A stretch of DNA of 64,000 bases. Origin: Pseudomonadota bacterium. Lineage in GTDB: Bacteria; Desulfobacterota; Binatia; Binatales; Binataceae. Location of the stretch: the NCBI GenBank assembly GCA_021325355.1, contig JAJPHI010000023.1:62001-126000 (forward strand). The letters run 5' to 3'. The notes beneath the pieces are model-generated. The model worked only from the letters and a program-made list of their open reading frames with translations, searched no databases and had not been told where the DNA came from. Numbering within the stretch: position 1 is the first letter of the stretch; each line of letters begins with the position of its first letter. The translations under genes and the position numbers were made by a program. Below are positions 51,658 to 61,029 of this stretch, in pieces.

Positions 51658-52019
51658 CGCTCGCGGCCCTCGCCTTAACGCAAATTCTGCACCCTGCCGC
51701 CGGCCTGAACACCGTCTGGACGCCGGCGCTGTTCGGAGAAAATAGGCATGGATGCCGATTCATGTGTAGGCAGTAAATTTTCCAGACCGCGAGCGATCGG
51801 CGGCATGCGATGCGACTTCATCATAGGCGCAACAAAAGACCAATGATGAGTATTCGCAAGCTCAACCGTTGATGGCATGTGACTTGCCACCTGCACACGC
51901 GACCGATGGACGTCGCCAAAGTCGAATTGAACAAACTTATTGAAGAACGCATCAAGCAACATTGACTGACGCGTCTCGGCGCTGCGCGTCGAGCGCGAAA
52001 ATGTTCAAGCCAGGGTTTT
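51658..52019. other. Regulatory gap before the exopolysaccharide operon
   Basis: 362 bases with no convincing gene. An open minus-strand frame (51675-51962) has no family resemblance or ribosome-binding site. The stretch is less GC-rich than its neighbours and holds a near-consensus sigma-54 promoter at 51873-51888. About 120 bases of predicted leader precede the Wza start. Confidence 0.6.
51873..51888 (+). promoter_or_regulatory. Sigma-54 promoter for the exopolysaccharide operon
   Basis: TGGCATGTGACTTGCC fits TGGCACG-N4-TTGC with one substitution (C to T) and exact -24/-12 spacing. It points at the wza-like gene 132 bases on. It would need an AAA+ activator such as those at 7.2 and 10.8 kb. 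Confidence 0.75.
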
Positions 52020-52817
52020 ATGAATACGTTTGTTTTCGATTCGGCGCGCTATGTGCCTGGTTCCCGATGGCGCTGGATGATGGCCGGGCTTCTCCTTGCG
52101 GCGGTCGCGGCGGCGGGATGCTCGCAGCGCAGCGCCGCGGAAAGCGATCAACCCGCCGCCGGTCAGACCAGCGCGCGGATGTCGCCAGAGCAGTGCATGG
52201 CGGGAGCCGAGATTGATGAGGCGGCGGCAACCAGCACCGCTTCTGAGAGCCAATACCTGATTCAACCCGGCGACGTTCTCGGCGTTGATTTCTATCTGAG
52301 CCCCGAGTTTGACCAGCAGGTGACCGTGCGGCCCGACGGGATGATTACGATGCGCGAAGTCGGCGACGTGAAAGCCTGGGGGCTTACGCCCGATCAACTC
52401 GCCAAGGAACTTGATCACGCCTATCTGAGTGAACTGCGGAACCCCGGTGTCGTCGTCCGCGTCAAGAATACTCCGAGTCGCCTGGTGTACGTCGAAGGTC
52501 AGGTCAACAAGCCGGGTTCCTTCCCGCTCGAGCCCGGAATGACGGCGGTCGAAGCTATCAGCGAAGCCGGCGGGCCGACGGACCAGGCCGGCGGCAAAGC
52601 CGTCGTGATCCGCCGCGATTTGTGCGGCCAGCCCACCGGTATCCGCTTCGATCTCGACAAGGCGACGAAAAATCCCGAAAAGGGCGGCGACATCGCGCTG
52701 CTGTCGCGCGACGTCGTGGTAGTGCCGCGCAGCGGAATCGCCAACGTCGACCTGTTCGTCAAACAGTATATTCAGGGACTTATCCCGATTCCGCCTTACG
52801 CAACAATCCCGTTCTGA
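52020..52817 (+). CDS. Wza-type polysaccharide export lipoprotein
   Basis: 265 residues. A lipoprotein signal ends in LLLAAVAAAGC with acylated C34. After an Ala/Ser-rich linker come the polysaccharide export domain (YLIQPGDVLGVDFYLSPEFD) and a SLBB-type repeat (VYVEGQVNKPGSFPLEPGMT). Family proteins form the outer-membrane pore through which capsule or exopolysaccharide leaves. Shorter than E. coli Wza (about 380), so closer to EpsE/Gum-type partners. First gene of the operon. Confidence 0.92.
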   Translation: MNTFVFDSARYVPGSRWRWMMAGLLLAAVAAAGCSQRSAAESDQPAAGQTSARMSPEQCMAGAEIDEAAATSTASESQYLIQPGDVLGVDFYLSPEFDQQVTVRPDGMITMREVGDVKAWGLTPDQLAKELDHAYLSELRNPGVVVRVKNTPSRLVYVEGQVNKPGSFPLEPGMTAVEAISEAGGPTDQAGGKAVVIRRDLCGQPTGIRFDLDKATKNPEKGGDIALLSRDVVVVPRSGIANVDLFVKQYIQGLIPIPPYATIPF

Positions 52818-52830
52818 CAAGGGCGTAGCT

Positions 52831-54345
52831 ATGGAAGAAACCCTGGCGTACTGGTACGACCTGATCCTTCGGCGGCGACATATCGCACTGCAAACCGCGG
52901 TCGCGGTATTCGCGGTGATCGCCATCGTCACCCTGATGTGGCCGCCGACCTATACGTCGACCGCCAAAATCCTGGTTCAGGATAAACGCGCCCAATACCT
53001 CGTTTCGTCAGACTTGCAGGAAGACGCGATGTCCAAGCAGGCGGTTGTCGCGCGTCCGGTGACCCAGGAAGACCTCAATTCGGAGATCGAACTGTTGACG
53101 AGTGAATATCTCATCAAACAGGTAATCGCCGACCTGCCGCCGCCCGCGAACGACCGCGGCATCAGCGGTACTCTGAGCGACGCCGCCGGCGTGATGCTCG
53201 ATCTGCCGGCGCTCGGTTACGACGCTTTGCATAGCGCGCCTGAGTTAACCACCAGAGACGCCTGGGCCATCAAGCTCGCCCGCCATCTCCATCCTGACGT
53301 GGTCAAACTGTCCGACGTCATCGAGGTGAGTTTTGACTCACACGATCCGCGATGGTCGCATGATTTCCTTGCCCGCCTGATTAGCCAGTATCTCGAATAT
53401 CATGCAGGTCTCTCCGCCGATCCCGAAGCGGAAAAATTCTTCAACCAGCAGGCACAACTGCTGCAGACCAAGCTCGATGCCTCCGAGGATCAGTTGCGTC
53501 AATTCGAAGTGCAGAACGGCATCACCGATATTCGCGCGCAGAAGCAGGCGCTGGTGACCCGTCTCTCGGATCTCCAGATCCAGAGCAATCGCGTCGCTGC
53601 GCGCGCCGCCGCCGCTCAGGAGGAGGTTGCAAGCCTGAACACTGAGCTCCAGCAAACGCCGCAGCGTGTCGATAAGGAAGTCAAATCGGTGCAGGATCAG
53701 GCGCTTGCCCAACTGAAGCCGCAGGTGATGCAGCTAAAGGCGGAACGCGCGGAACTGCTTTCGCGCTACCAGCCCACGAGTCAGCGCATCCAGGAGATCG
53801 ACGCCAAGCTCGCCGCCGCTCAGCGCATCCTCGATGCCGAGAATCACCTCGAGGTGCAGGAGAAGAGCAGCGATATCAACCCGATCTGGCAAGCCTTGTC
53901 GACCGAACTGGATCGCGCCAAAACCAACGTCGTCGCCGACCAGGCGACACAGCAGGCGCTTCAGGCTGAGATCGCGAAGACCGAGGCCGACCTGACCACG
54001 ATGACCAACAACGGGGTGCAGTTGGCGCGCCTCGAGCGCCAGGTTGCGGCGGACAAGGAGGCCTACATGTCGTATGTGCGCAAGAGTGAGGAGGCTCGCA
54101 CCGCGCAGGCGCTTAACCTGAGCAAGATTCTCAATGTCAGCGTGGCGCAACCGGCTTCGCGACCCCTCCGTCCCTCCTTCCCGATCGTCTGGCTGAATCT
54201 GCTGGCCGGTTTCGTGCTGGCGATCATCGGCGGAGTCGGCGCGGCGTACTGGGAAGAGGAGCGTGACGACGTCATCTACTCGCCAGCCGCGATCGATCTG
54301 GCGAGCGGGCTCAAGACGGTCGCGATCTTCCGCGAGGAGACCTGA
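52831..54345 (+). CDS. Wzz/GumC-type chain-length and co-polymerase protein
   Basis: 504 residues. Spans at about 17-37 and 468-488 flank a long periplasmic region with coiled coils (residues about 210-430; LDASEDQLRQFEVQNGITDI, LKAERAELLSRYQPTSQRIQ). The Wzz motif PTYTSTAKILVQ follows the first span, and the C-terminal Pro-rich ASRPLRPSFPIVWLNL precedes the second. It sets polymer length and couples to a Wza pore. No ATPase domain is fused; a separate ATPase-like gene follows. Confidence 0.9.
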   Translation: MEETLAYWYDLILRRRHIALQTAVAVFAVIAIVTLMWPPTYTSTAKILVQDKRAQYLVSSDLQEDAMSKQAVVARPVTQEDLNSEIELLTSEYLIKQVIADLPPPANDRGISGTLSDAAGVMLDLPALGYDALHSAPELTTRDAWAIKLARHLHPDVVKLSDVIEVSFDSHDPRWSHDFLARLISQYLEYHAGLSADPEAEKFFNQQAQLLQTKLDASEDQLRQFEVQNGITDIRAQKQALVTRLSDLQIQSNRVAARAAAAQEEVASLNTELQQTPQRVDKEVKSVQDQALAQLKPQVMQLKAERAELLSRYQPTSQRIQEIDAKLAAAQRILDAENHLEVQEKSSDINPIWQALSTELDRAKTNVVADQATQQALQAEIAKTEADLTTMTNNGVQLARLERQVAADKEAYMSYVRKSEEARTAQALNLSKILNVSVAQPASRPLRPSFPIVWLNLLAGFVLAIIGGVGAAYWEEERDDVIYSPAAIDLASGLKTVAIFREET

Positions 54346-54431
54346 ATCGCCGGCGCCCCGACGACGTAGTAACGATCAGCGGCTCGAGCGCCGAACGCAT
54401 CCAACTCCGCAGTAATTTTCCGGAGATACAG

Positions 54432-55208
54432 GTGAGCAGGTATTCCCAGGCATCGCGAAAGGCGCGTCTCGACGAGATGCGCAGAACGCCGTCCGACTCG
54501 GCCGGCCATGAGCCACCGGCGGACGCCGCGCAAACGTCGAGCGGTTCGGCATTGGTGCGGCTGCCGGTGCCGCATCCGACGCCGGCGATCGTCGCGCAGT
54601 CGGCGCCGCTGCAGCGGCTCTGTGAGCAGCTCTCGCCGCTCGCCGCGCTCAGCCACGATCTCCGCCTGCTGGTGACGGGATGCCGTCCGGGCGACGGCGC
54701 TTCGACCGTCGCGGCGGCGCTCGCCCTCGATTTAAGTCAACGGTTGTCTTTGCGGACGCTGCTGATCGACGCGAACATGCGGCGCCCCACGCTCCATCGA
54801 TCGTTTGCGCGCGCGATTCCGCGGGCGACGGAACTCGTGCTTGACGGCCCGATCCAGATTCGCTCGACGGGATGGCCCTGGCTGGATCTGGCGACCTGCT
54901 GGCTGGGCTTTACCGAAAACGATCGCGCCGAAGCGTTGAAGCGATGCGACGAAGTCTCGCGCCATTATGCGGCCGTCGTCGTCGATCTCGGCGTGGTGCG
55001 GCTCGACGCGCGGATGCTGCCCTTGGCGCGCGACAACGATCCGATTTTGTTGGTCGCGCGCTACGGGCATACGCGGCGTCAGGAACTCGCGACCACAGCC
55101 GCCGCCTTGCGGGCGGCCAAACGCGCCCTTGCCGGCGCAATCCTTAATGGCGTCACCAGCGACGCTAATCCCCGGAGCAAAGGAAGTCAGGTCAGCAATG
55201 AGCAATGA
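54432..55208 (+). CDS. Degenerate bacterial tyrosine-kinase-like ATPase (CpsD/Wzc domain)
   Basis: 258 residues. The fold follows CpsD/Wzc, but Walker A reads VTGCRPGDGASTVAAAL with Ala90 where the essential Lys should be. Walker A' reads LLIDANMRRPTLH, Asn for Asp. No Tyr-rich C-terminal cluster is present. It likely cannot hydrolyse ATP in the normal way and may act as a regulator or scaffold for the Wzz-like protein. Position right after wzz matches active kinases in related clusters. The stop overlaps the next start. Confidence 0.78.
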   Translation: MSRYSQASRKARLDEMRRTPSDSAGHEPPADAAQTSSGSALVRLPVPHPTPAIVAQSAPLQRLCEQLSPLAALSHDLRLLVTGCRPGDGASTVAAALALDLSQRLSLRTLLIDANMRRPTLHRSFARAIPRATELVLDGPIQIRSTGWPWLDLATCWLGFTENDRAEALKRCDEVSRHYAAVVVDLGVVRLDARMLPLARDNDPILLVARYGHTRRQELATTAAALRAAKRALAGAILNGVTSDANPRSKGSQVSNEQ

Positions 55209-56316
55209 AACGGCGGTAGTGCGGAACGAAGGGGAGCTCGGCCATGTCAACGGACATGCCAACGGGGTGGTTGAACGCGCTTCGGCGGCGTCCGACCTGC
55301 GCGGCATCGCGGTCGTCGGACTCGGCTACTGGGGCCCGAACTGGGTGCGCAACCTCTACAGTGCGCGCCGCGCGCGGCGCATCGTCGCCTGCGACCTCGA
55401 TTCCAGGCGCCGTGAGCACATTCAGCACATCTACCCTGGCGTCGAGACCACCGCCGATTTCGACCGTCTGCTCGACGATCCCGACATCGAAGGGATGGTC
55501 ATCGCGACGCCGGTCGGCACTCACTACCGGCTTGCGCGCAAGGCGCTCGAAAGCCACAAGTCGGTGCTGGTCGAAAAACCCCTGGCGATGTCGCTCGCCG
55601 AGGCCTCCCAGCTCGTGCGCGTCGGGCGCGAGGTCGGTCGTGTCCTGATGGTCGGACATACCTTCCTTTACAGTTCGCCGGTGCGCAAAATCCGCGAGAT
55701 TGTCGATTCGGGCGAGCTCGGCGACATTCTTTATATCAGTTCGACGCGCGCCAACCTGGGACTCTTTCAGCACGACGTTAACGTCACCTGGGATCTCGCC
55801 ACCCACGACATCTCGATCGTCCTCGCGATCATGCAGCGGATGCCGGAGGCGGTAAGCTGCCAGGGCCAGAGCCACTACAACAGCCGGATCGAGGACGTCG
55901 CGCTGATGACGCTGCACTTCCCGCGCAACGTCATCGCGTTCGTGCATGTGAGCTGGCTCGATCCCAACAAGATCCGCCGCACGACGGTCGTCGGCTCGCG
56001 CAAAATGCTCGTCTATGACGATACCGCGCCGCAGGAAAAGATCCGCATCTACGACCGTGGCGTCAACGTCCAGCGCTACTATGATACCTACGGCGAATTT
56101 CACTTCTCCTATCGCTACGGCGATATCTGCATTCCCCGACTCGAAGAGTCCGAACCGCTGCAGACCGAGTGTCAGCATTTCGTCGACTGCATCTGCAACC
56201 GTGCAACACCGCTGACGGACGGTCTTAACGGCCTGCAGGTGGTGGCGGTTCTCGAAGCCGCCAATGCTTCGATGCGGCGCGGGCAGACGGTCGCGCTCGA
56301 AGAGATCCGGGTCTGA
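55198..56316 (+). CDS. Gfo/Idh/MocA-family sugar oxidoreductase (WbpB-like)
   Basis: 372 residues from the ATG at 55198, with AAAGGAAG upstream. Rossmann motif RGIAVVGLGYWGPNWVRNLY, the catalytic VLVEKPLAMSLAEA and a WDLATHDISIVLAIM region. In the Wbp pathway such enzymes oxidise the 3-position of a UDP-N-acetyl sugar acid, which the neighbouring aminotransferase and acetyltransferase then use. Those neighbours are in place, so a role in UDP-2,3-diacetamido sugar synthesis is the best reading (inference). The upstream dehydrogenase WbpA is not in the window. Confidence 0.85.
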   Translation: MSNETAVVRNEGELGHVNGHANGVVERASAASDLRGIAVVGLGYWGPNWVRNLYSARRARRIVACDLDSRRREHIQHIYPGVETTADFDRLLDDPDIEGMVIATPVGTHYRLARKALESHKSVLVEKPLAMSLAEASQLVRVGREVGRVLMVGHTFLYSSPVRKIREIVDSGELGDILYISSTRANLGLFQHDVNVTWDLATHDISIVLAIMQRMPEAVSCQGQSHYNSRIEDVALMTLHFPRNVIAFVHVSWLDPNKIRRTTVVGSRKMLVYDDTAPQEKIRIYDRGVNVQRYYDTYGEFHFSYRYGDICIPRLEESEPLQTECQHFVDCICNRATPLTDGLNGLQVVAVLEAANASMRRGQTVALEEIRV

Positions 56317-56321
56317 CGCTC

Positions 56322-56843
56322 ATGAACAATGCGATTTCCGACAAGGCGTGCATCGCGCCCGACGTGCGGCTGGGTCGCGGCGTGCGGATCGCCCCCTTCG
56401 TGAATCTTTACGGATGCGAAGTCGGCAGCGACACGCGCATCGGGGCTTTCGTCGAAGTGCAGGCGGACGCGCGCATCGGCGAGCGCTGCAAGATCTCGAG
56501 CCACACCTTCATCTGTTCCGGCGTGGCTATCGAGGATGAGGTCTTTATTGGCCACGGCGTCGTCTTTATCAACGACCGCCATCCGCGCGCGACCAACGCC
56601 GACGGCTTACCGCAGACCGCCGAGGACTGGACGCTTGAACGCACGACGGTCCGGCGGCGCGCCGCAATCGGCAGTGGCGCAATCATCATGTGCGGCGTCG
56701 AAATCGGCGAAGGCGCGATGGTCGGGGCCGGCGCCCTGGTGACGCGCGACGTGCCGCCCTACGCGGTGGTCGCCGGCCATCCCGCTCAGCTCATCCGAAG
56801 GTTGCCCCAGTCCGCCGAAACCATGGAACCACAGGACAAATGA
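56322..56843 (+). CDS. Left-handed beta-helix acyltransferase (WbpD-like)
   Basis: 173 residues of hexapeptide repeats: IAPDVRLGRGVRIAPFVNLY, GSDTRIGAFVEVQADARIG, the loop HTFICSGVAIEDEVFIGHG and AIGSGAIIMCGVEIGEGAMV, closing GAGALVTRDVPPYAVVAGHP. Typical of trimeric acetyltransferases that N-acetylate the 3-amino group of UDP-sugars. The stop overlaps the next ATG (ATGA). Confidence 0.9.
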   Translation: MNNAISDKACIAPDVRLGRGVRIAPFVNLYGCEVGSDTRIGAFVEVQADARIGERCKISSHTFICSGVAIEDEVFIGHGVVFINDRHPRATNADGLPQTAEDWTLERTTVRRRAAIGSGAIIMCGVEIGEGAMVGAGALVTRDVPPYAVVAGHPAQLIRRLPQSAETMEPQDK

Positions 56844-58039
56844 AAAAAATTAAAATGATCGATCTGGCGGCCCAGAATCTAGAAATCCGTGCCGAGGTCG
56901 AGGCCGCACTCGCTGAAATCCATCAGAACACCGCCTATGTCGGCGGACCACAGGTCGAAGCCTTCGAGCGGGAATTCGCCGACTATCTCGGGGTCCGCCA
57001 CGTTATCGGCGTGAGCAGCGGAACCGATGCGCTGCACCTCTCGTTGCGCGCGCTCAGTATCGGAGCCGGCGATGAAGTTATCACCACGCCGATGACTTTC
57101 ATTGCGACGACCGAGGCCATCCTGCACGCGGGAGCGACCCCTGTTCTGGTCGACGTCGATCCGCTGACCTGCAACATCAGTCCTGCCGCTATCAGGAAAT
57201 ATCTGGAAAATGGCCGGTTTCGCACGGCCAATGGCCCCAAGGCGATTCTGCCCGTGCATCTTTATGGCGCACCGGCGGCGATGCGGGAAATCAATGCGAT
57301 CGCGGCGCAATATCGCCTGAGCGTGGTTGAAGACGCCTGCCAGGCTCACGGCGCACGCGTGGCTACCGACCGTGGATGGGTCAGGGCCGGGACCGCCGGG
57401 ACGCTCGGCTGCTTCAGCTTCTATCCGGGCAAGAACCTGGGCGCCTGGGGCGAAGCCGGTGCGGTCGCGACCAACGATGCTGAACTGGCGGCGCAAATCG
57501 CGCGTCTGCGCGATCACGGGCGCATTTCTCACTACGCGCACGCTGACATCGGCTACAACGCGCGGCTCGACGCGCTGCAGGCCGCCGTCCTCCGCGCGAA
57601 GCTCAAACGGCTCGACCGCTGGAATGAGCGACGGCGCGCGATCGCCACCAGATATTGCGAATTGCTCGCCGATCTCGATCTCGTTCTCCCTCGCGACCCG
57701 GCGGACGCCGAGTCCTGTTACCACCTCTTCGTGATTCGCAATGCGCATCGCGACGCCTTCCGCACCGCGCTGCTCACGGCGCAGATCGAATGCGGGATCC
57801 ATTATCCGATTCCGCTGCACCTGCAGTCCGCGCTGAAAGACTGCGGTTATCGGCACGGCGATTTCCCCCATAGCGAAGCCGTGGCCGACACCGTGCTGTC
57901 GCTGCCGATGCATCCGCATCTGACCGACGGTGAGGTCGATCGCGTCGTCGAGGTTCTCGACCAGGTCGCCCGGCAGGCCGCGCCAGGCCTCGATACCGCC
58001 GAGGCCGAGGTGTCGCCAGCGGTGGGGCGCGAGGTCTGA
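56840..58039 (+). CDS. DegT/DnrJ/EryC1-type sugar aminotransferase (WbpE-like)
   Basis: 399 residues from the ATG at 56840. PLP enzyme with IGVSSGTDALHLSLRALSIG, the VEDACQAHGARV Asp motif and the lysine motif CFSFYPGKNLGAWGEAGAV. Uses Glu to place an amino group on a keto-sugar. Between the oxidase and the acetyltransferase in function, it completes a WbpB/E/D set. The C-terminal 25 residues are Ala/Glu-rich. Confidence 0.92.
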   Translation: MKKIKMIDLAAQNLEIRAEVEAALAEIHQNTAYVGGPQVEAFEREFADYLGVRHVIGVSSGTDALHLSLRALSIGAGDEVITTPMTFIATTEAILHAGATPVLVDVDPLTCNISPAAIRKYLENGRFRTANGPKAILPVHLYGAPAAMREINAIAAQYRLSVVEDACQAHGARVATDRGWVRAGTAGTLGCFSFYPGKNLGAWGEAGAVATNDAELAAQIARLRDHGRISHYAHADIGYNARLDALQAAVLRAKLKRLDRWNERRRAIATRYCELLADLDLVLPRDPADAESCYHLFVIRNAHRDAFRTALLTAQIECGIHYPIPLHLQSALKDCGYRHGDFPHSEAVADTVLSLPMHPHLTDGEVDRVVEVLDQVARQAAPGLDTAEAEVSPAVGREV

Positions 58040-58044
58040 CGGTC

Positions 58045-59496
58045 ATGTACGGGGGCGATCTGCAGCGCCAAAAGATGTTGTTCGCGCTGGCGGATACCGT
58101 AGCTCTGCTTGCCGCAGGCGTTCTCGCACTCCGCCTGCATGATCCGCGGCAGCTCGCGGTCCAGGAGCTCGGCGCGCTCAACCCGCTCGCGCTCGCTCTC
58201 GGCATCATCGGCATCGGCGTGCTGTGGGTCGGCGTCTTTCACGCCTGCGATCTCTATCGGATGCGCAACGGCGGCGCGCGCGAGCAGGTGGCGATTATCA
58301 AGGGCTGCAGTATCGCGATGGTTTTGACCCTGCTCGTGCTCTTTCTGGTGCATCAGCAGAATCTGCCGCGCCTCACTCTGGCCGCCGCCTTCGCCCTGAG
58401 CATCGTCCTGGTGACGATCGCGCGCGCTGCCACTCGTGCCTGCCTCAGACGATGGTATGCCAACCCGCATATCGCGGTGCCGCTGGTTGTGATGGGCTTC
58501 AATAACGTGGGCCATTACCTGATGGACCAGGTGCTGGACGGCCCGAGTCATTATGAACCGGTCGGCTTTCTCGATCCGGCGCCGGCGGCCGGCCGTGAGT
58601 ACCGGGGCCTTCCGCTCCTCGGGGCGCCCGAGCGTTTGCCGGAGCTCTGTAAGACCTGGGAGACGCTCGAAGTTGCGATCGCGATGCCCGGAGCGTCGCA
58701 CGAATTGCAGGAGCGCATTATCCATCTGTGCGACGCGGCGCGCGTCCATTGGTGGATCGTCCCCTGGATGCTGCATTCGCTCGCCACCGGCCTGAAGGTC
58801 GATCTCTTCGGCGCGATACCGCTGATCGGCCCCCGCCGTTCAAATATTGCCGGACTGAACTACGTACTGAAGCGCGCGTTCGACGTGATCGTCGCCTCGG
58901 TGTTGCTGCTTTTAACCGGCCCCGTCATGGCGCTGGCGGCCCTGCTGATCCGCCTGACCGACGGCAGTCCGGTGTTGTTTCGACAGACCCGGATCGGTCG
59001 GCACGGCAAGCCCTTCGAACTGCTGAAGCTGCGCACCATGCATCGTGATTGCAGCGACAATCCGCATCGCGATTACGTCCGGCAGTGGATTCGCAACGGC
59101 GCGGCGGCGGCCACCAGCACCCGCAATGACGACGCCGGCGGCACGCTCTACAAGCTCGCGCAGGATAACCGCATCACCCCGATCGGGCGCATCTTGCGGC
59201 GCTTCAGTCTCGACGAACTGCCGCAGTTGTTTAACGTCTGGCGCGGTGAAATGAGCCTCATCGGCCCGCGGCCGGCCTTGCCCTACGAGATCGATCACTA
59301 CACCGATGACCAGCGGCGCCGGCTCGAAGCGGTGCCGGGAATCACCGGACTCTGGCAGGTCAGCGGCCGCAATCGTCTGTCCTTCGCCGAGATGGTCCGG
59401 CTCGATCTCGAATATCTCGAGGACTGGTCGCTGACCGGCGATCTCAAAATCCTTCTGCGCACGGTGCCGACCTTGCTGCGGGGCAGCGGTATATGA
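58045..59496 (+). CDS. Polyprenyl glycosylphosphotransferase (WbaP-like)
   Basis: 483 residues with four N-terminal spans (about 12-30, 50-70, 88-105, 115-135), a Rossmann-like middle, a fifth span at about 276-300 (FDVIVASVLLLLTGPVMALA) and the catalytic domain. Motifs: LFRQTRIGRHGKPFELLKLR, SLDELPQLFNVWRGEMSLIG (Asp-Glu pair), GPRPALPYE and GITGLWQVSGRNRLSFAEMV. It loads the first sugar-phosphate onto undecaprenyl phosphate, starting repeat-unit assembly. It overlaps the flippase start. Confidence 0.94.
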   Translation: MYGGDLQRQKMLFALADTVALLAAGVLALRLHDPRQLAVQELGALNPLALALGIIGIGVLWVGVFHACDLYRMRNGGAREQVAIIKGCSIAMVLTLLVLFLVHQQNLPRLTLAAAFALSIVLVTIARAATRACLRRWYANPHIAVPLVVMGFNNVGHYLMDQVLDGPSHYEPVGFLDPAPAAGREYRGLPLLGAPERLPELCKTWETLEVAIAMPGASHELQERIIHLCDAARVHWWIVPWMLHSLATGLKVDLFGAIPLIGPRRSNIAGLNYVLKRAFDVIVASVLLLLTGPVMALAALLIRLTDGSPVLFRQTRIGRHGKPFELLKLRTMHRDCSDNPHRDYVRQWIRNGAAAATSTRNDDAGGTLYKLAQDNRITPIGRILRRFSLDELPQLFNVWRGEMSLIGPRPALPYEIDHYTDDQRRRLEAVPGITGLWQVSGRNRLSFAEMVRLDLEYLEDWSLTGDLKILLRTVPTLLRGSGI

Positions 59497-60998
59497 GCGA
59501 CGGTGCTGAACAGGATCGTCCGATCCCGCAGGGCGCCTCGGCGCTGTGGCGATCGGTCGCCCGCGGCGCGCGCGATACCCTGGTCGGCGAGGTCTCGGCC
59601 CAGGGGCTGCGCGTCGGCGGGACGATCGTGCTGGCACACAAGCTCGCGCCCGCCAATTTCGGCCTCCTTCGCGAGCTGGTGGTCGTCGCGATGTTCACCA
59701 CGATGTTCAGTGAGTCCGGCATTCCCGACGCGGTGATCCAACGGCGCGACCTCACGCCCGAGCATGAAAGCACCGCGTGGTGGCTGAGCCTCGGAACCGT
59801 TTCCCTGGCGGTCGGATCGCTTTATTGCGCAGCTCCGCTCATCGCCCGCCTGATGGCGTTGCCGGTGCTGGCCCCCGCGACGCGCCTGCTGTGCCTGCCG
59901 CTCTTCCTCGAGGGAACGGCGATCATTCCGGTGGCGCGGCTTGCCCGTAATCTGCATTTTCGCGCGCTTGCAGCCGCAGACGTGCTGGCCGAGCTCGCTT
60001 TCCTGACGGCCGCTTTCGCGCTCCTCTGGCGCGGGCAGGGGGAGTGGAGTCTGCCGGCCGGAGTGGCGGCCCGCCTCGCCACTCACGCGACCGTCGTTTG
60101 GATAGCCGACCACCGTATCCCGCTCGGCCGACCGCGATGGCGCGCCGCTCGCGATATCGGTCGCTTTGCCCTGACCGTCCTCAGCGGCCGAATAGTGACC
60201 GTCGCCTCGGCCAATGCCGATTTTATTCTGGTTGGACGGCTCCTTGGCGCCACGATGCTGGGTTATTACTCGATCGCCCGCGACCTCTTACGCTTCGTTC
60301 CCGACCGCATTCATCGAATCGTCGGGCGCGTGGCCCTTCCGGCCTTTTGCCGGATGCGCGAGGACGATCGCGAACTCGGTGAAGCCTACTGCAATTTCCT
60401 GCAATACCTCGCCCGTATTGTGCTGCCGGTTGCGGCCGTGGTCGCGATCGCGGCGCCGCGGGTTTTGACCACCCTCTATGGCAACAAATGGCTGCCGGCA
60501 GCCGTCCCGATGCGTCTGCTGGCTTGCGGTCTCGCGCTGATGGCCCTGCGCATGGCAACCACCTCCGTCTACTACGCGAAGAATTATCCATCGATGGACC
60601 TGCTGCTGAACGGCACCCGCCTCATCCTGGTCGTTGCCGGTATTGCGGCGACTGCCCGCTTCGGTCTCGTCGGAGTCAGCGCATCGGTCGGCGCCGTGGA
60701 AGGGATCATCAGCCTCGCCGGTCAATACGCCGTCTGTCTGATCACCGGCCTGCACTTCAGCAAGGCGCTGTCAGCAATCGTGCCGAGCCTCAATGTAACC
60801 GCCGCGTGCGGCCTCGCCGCCCTCCTCGGCGACGCGATCGCAGTAATTGCCGGCCTCCACGGCCTCCCCGCGATGGCCTGTCTGGCACTCGCCACCGGTA
60901 TCGCATTCCTGTGGCTGGAAGGAGCTCAGCTCAAGGAGATGTTCGCGAATACCTTTGCTCCGGTTGGAGTGCATTCCTTGGAGACTCCAATCGATTGA
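59493..60998 (+). CDS. Wzx-type oligosaccharide flippase
   Basis: 501 residues with 12-14 spans. MOP-family features: GLRVGGTIVLAHKLAPANFG near the N terminus, TMFSESGIPDAVIQR, DFILVGRLLGATMLGYYSIA and a WLPAAVPMRLLACGLALMAL segment. It should move undecaprenyl-linked repeat units across the inner membrane. No Wzy-like polymerase has appeared yet; it may lie beyond the window. ATGA overlap with the glycosylphosphotransferase. Confidence 0.9.
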   Translation: MSDGAEQDRPIPQGASALWRSVARGARDTLVGEVSAQGLRVGGTIVLAHKLAPANFGLLRELVVVAMFTTMFSESGIPDAVIQRRDLTPEHESTAWWLSLGTVSLAVGSLYCAAPLIARLMALPVLAPATRLLCLPLFLEGTAIIPVARLARNLHFRALAAADVLAELAFLTAAFALLWRGQGEWSLPAGVAARLATHATVVWIADHRIPLGRPRWRAARDIGRFALTVLSGRIVTVASANADFILVGRLLGATMLGYYSIARDLLRFVPDRIHRIVGRVALPAFCRMREDDRELGEAYCNFLQYLARIVLPVAAVVAIAAPRVLTTLYGNKWLPAAVPMRLLACGLALMALRMATTSVYYAKNYPSMDLLLNGTRLILVVAGIAATARFGLVGVSASVGAVEGIISLAGQYAVCLITGLHFSKALSAIVPSLNVTAACGLAALLGDAIAVIAGLHGLPAMACLALATGIAFLWLEGAQLKEMFANTFAPVGVHSLETPID

Positions 60999-61029
60999 CG
61001 GGACGCAGCCCATTGTTGCGAAAGAGTTT

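Noticed and set aside
51675-51962. 95-residue minus-strand frame before the exopolysaccharide operon
   Set aside because: No family resemblance, no ribosome-binding site, and it covers the sigma-54 promoter.
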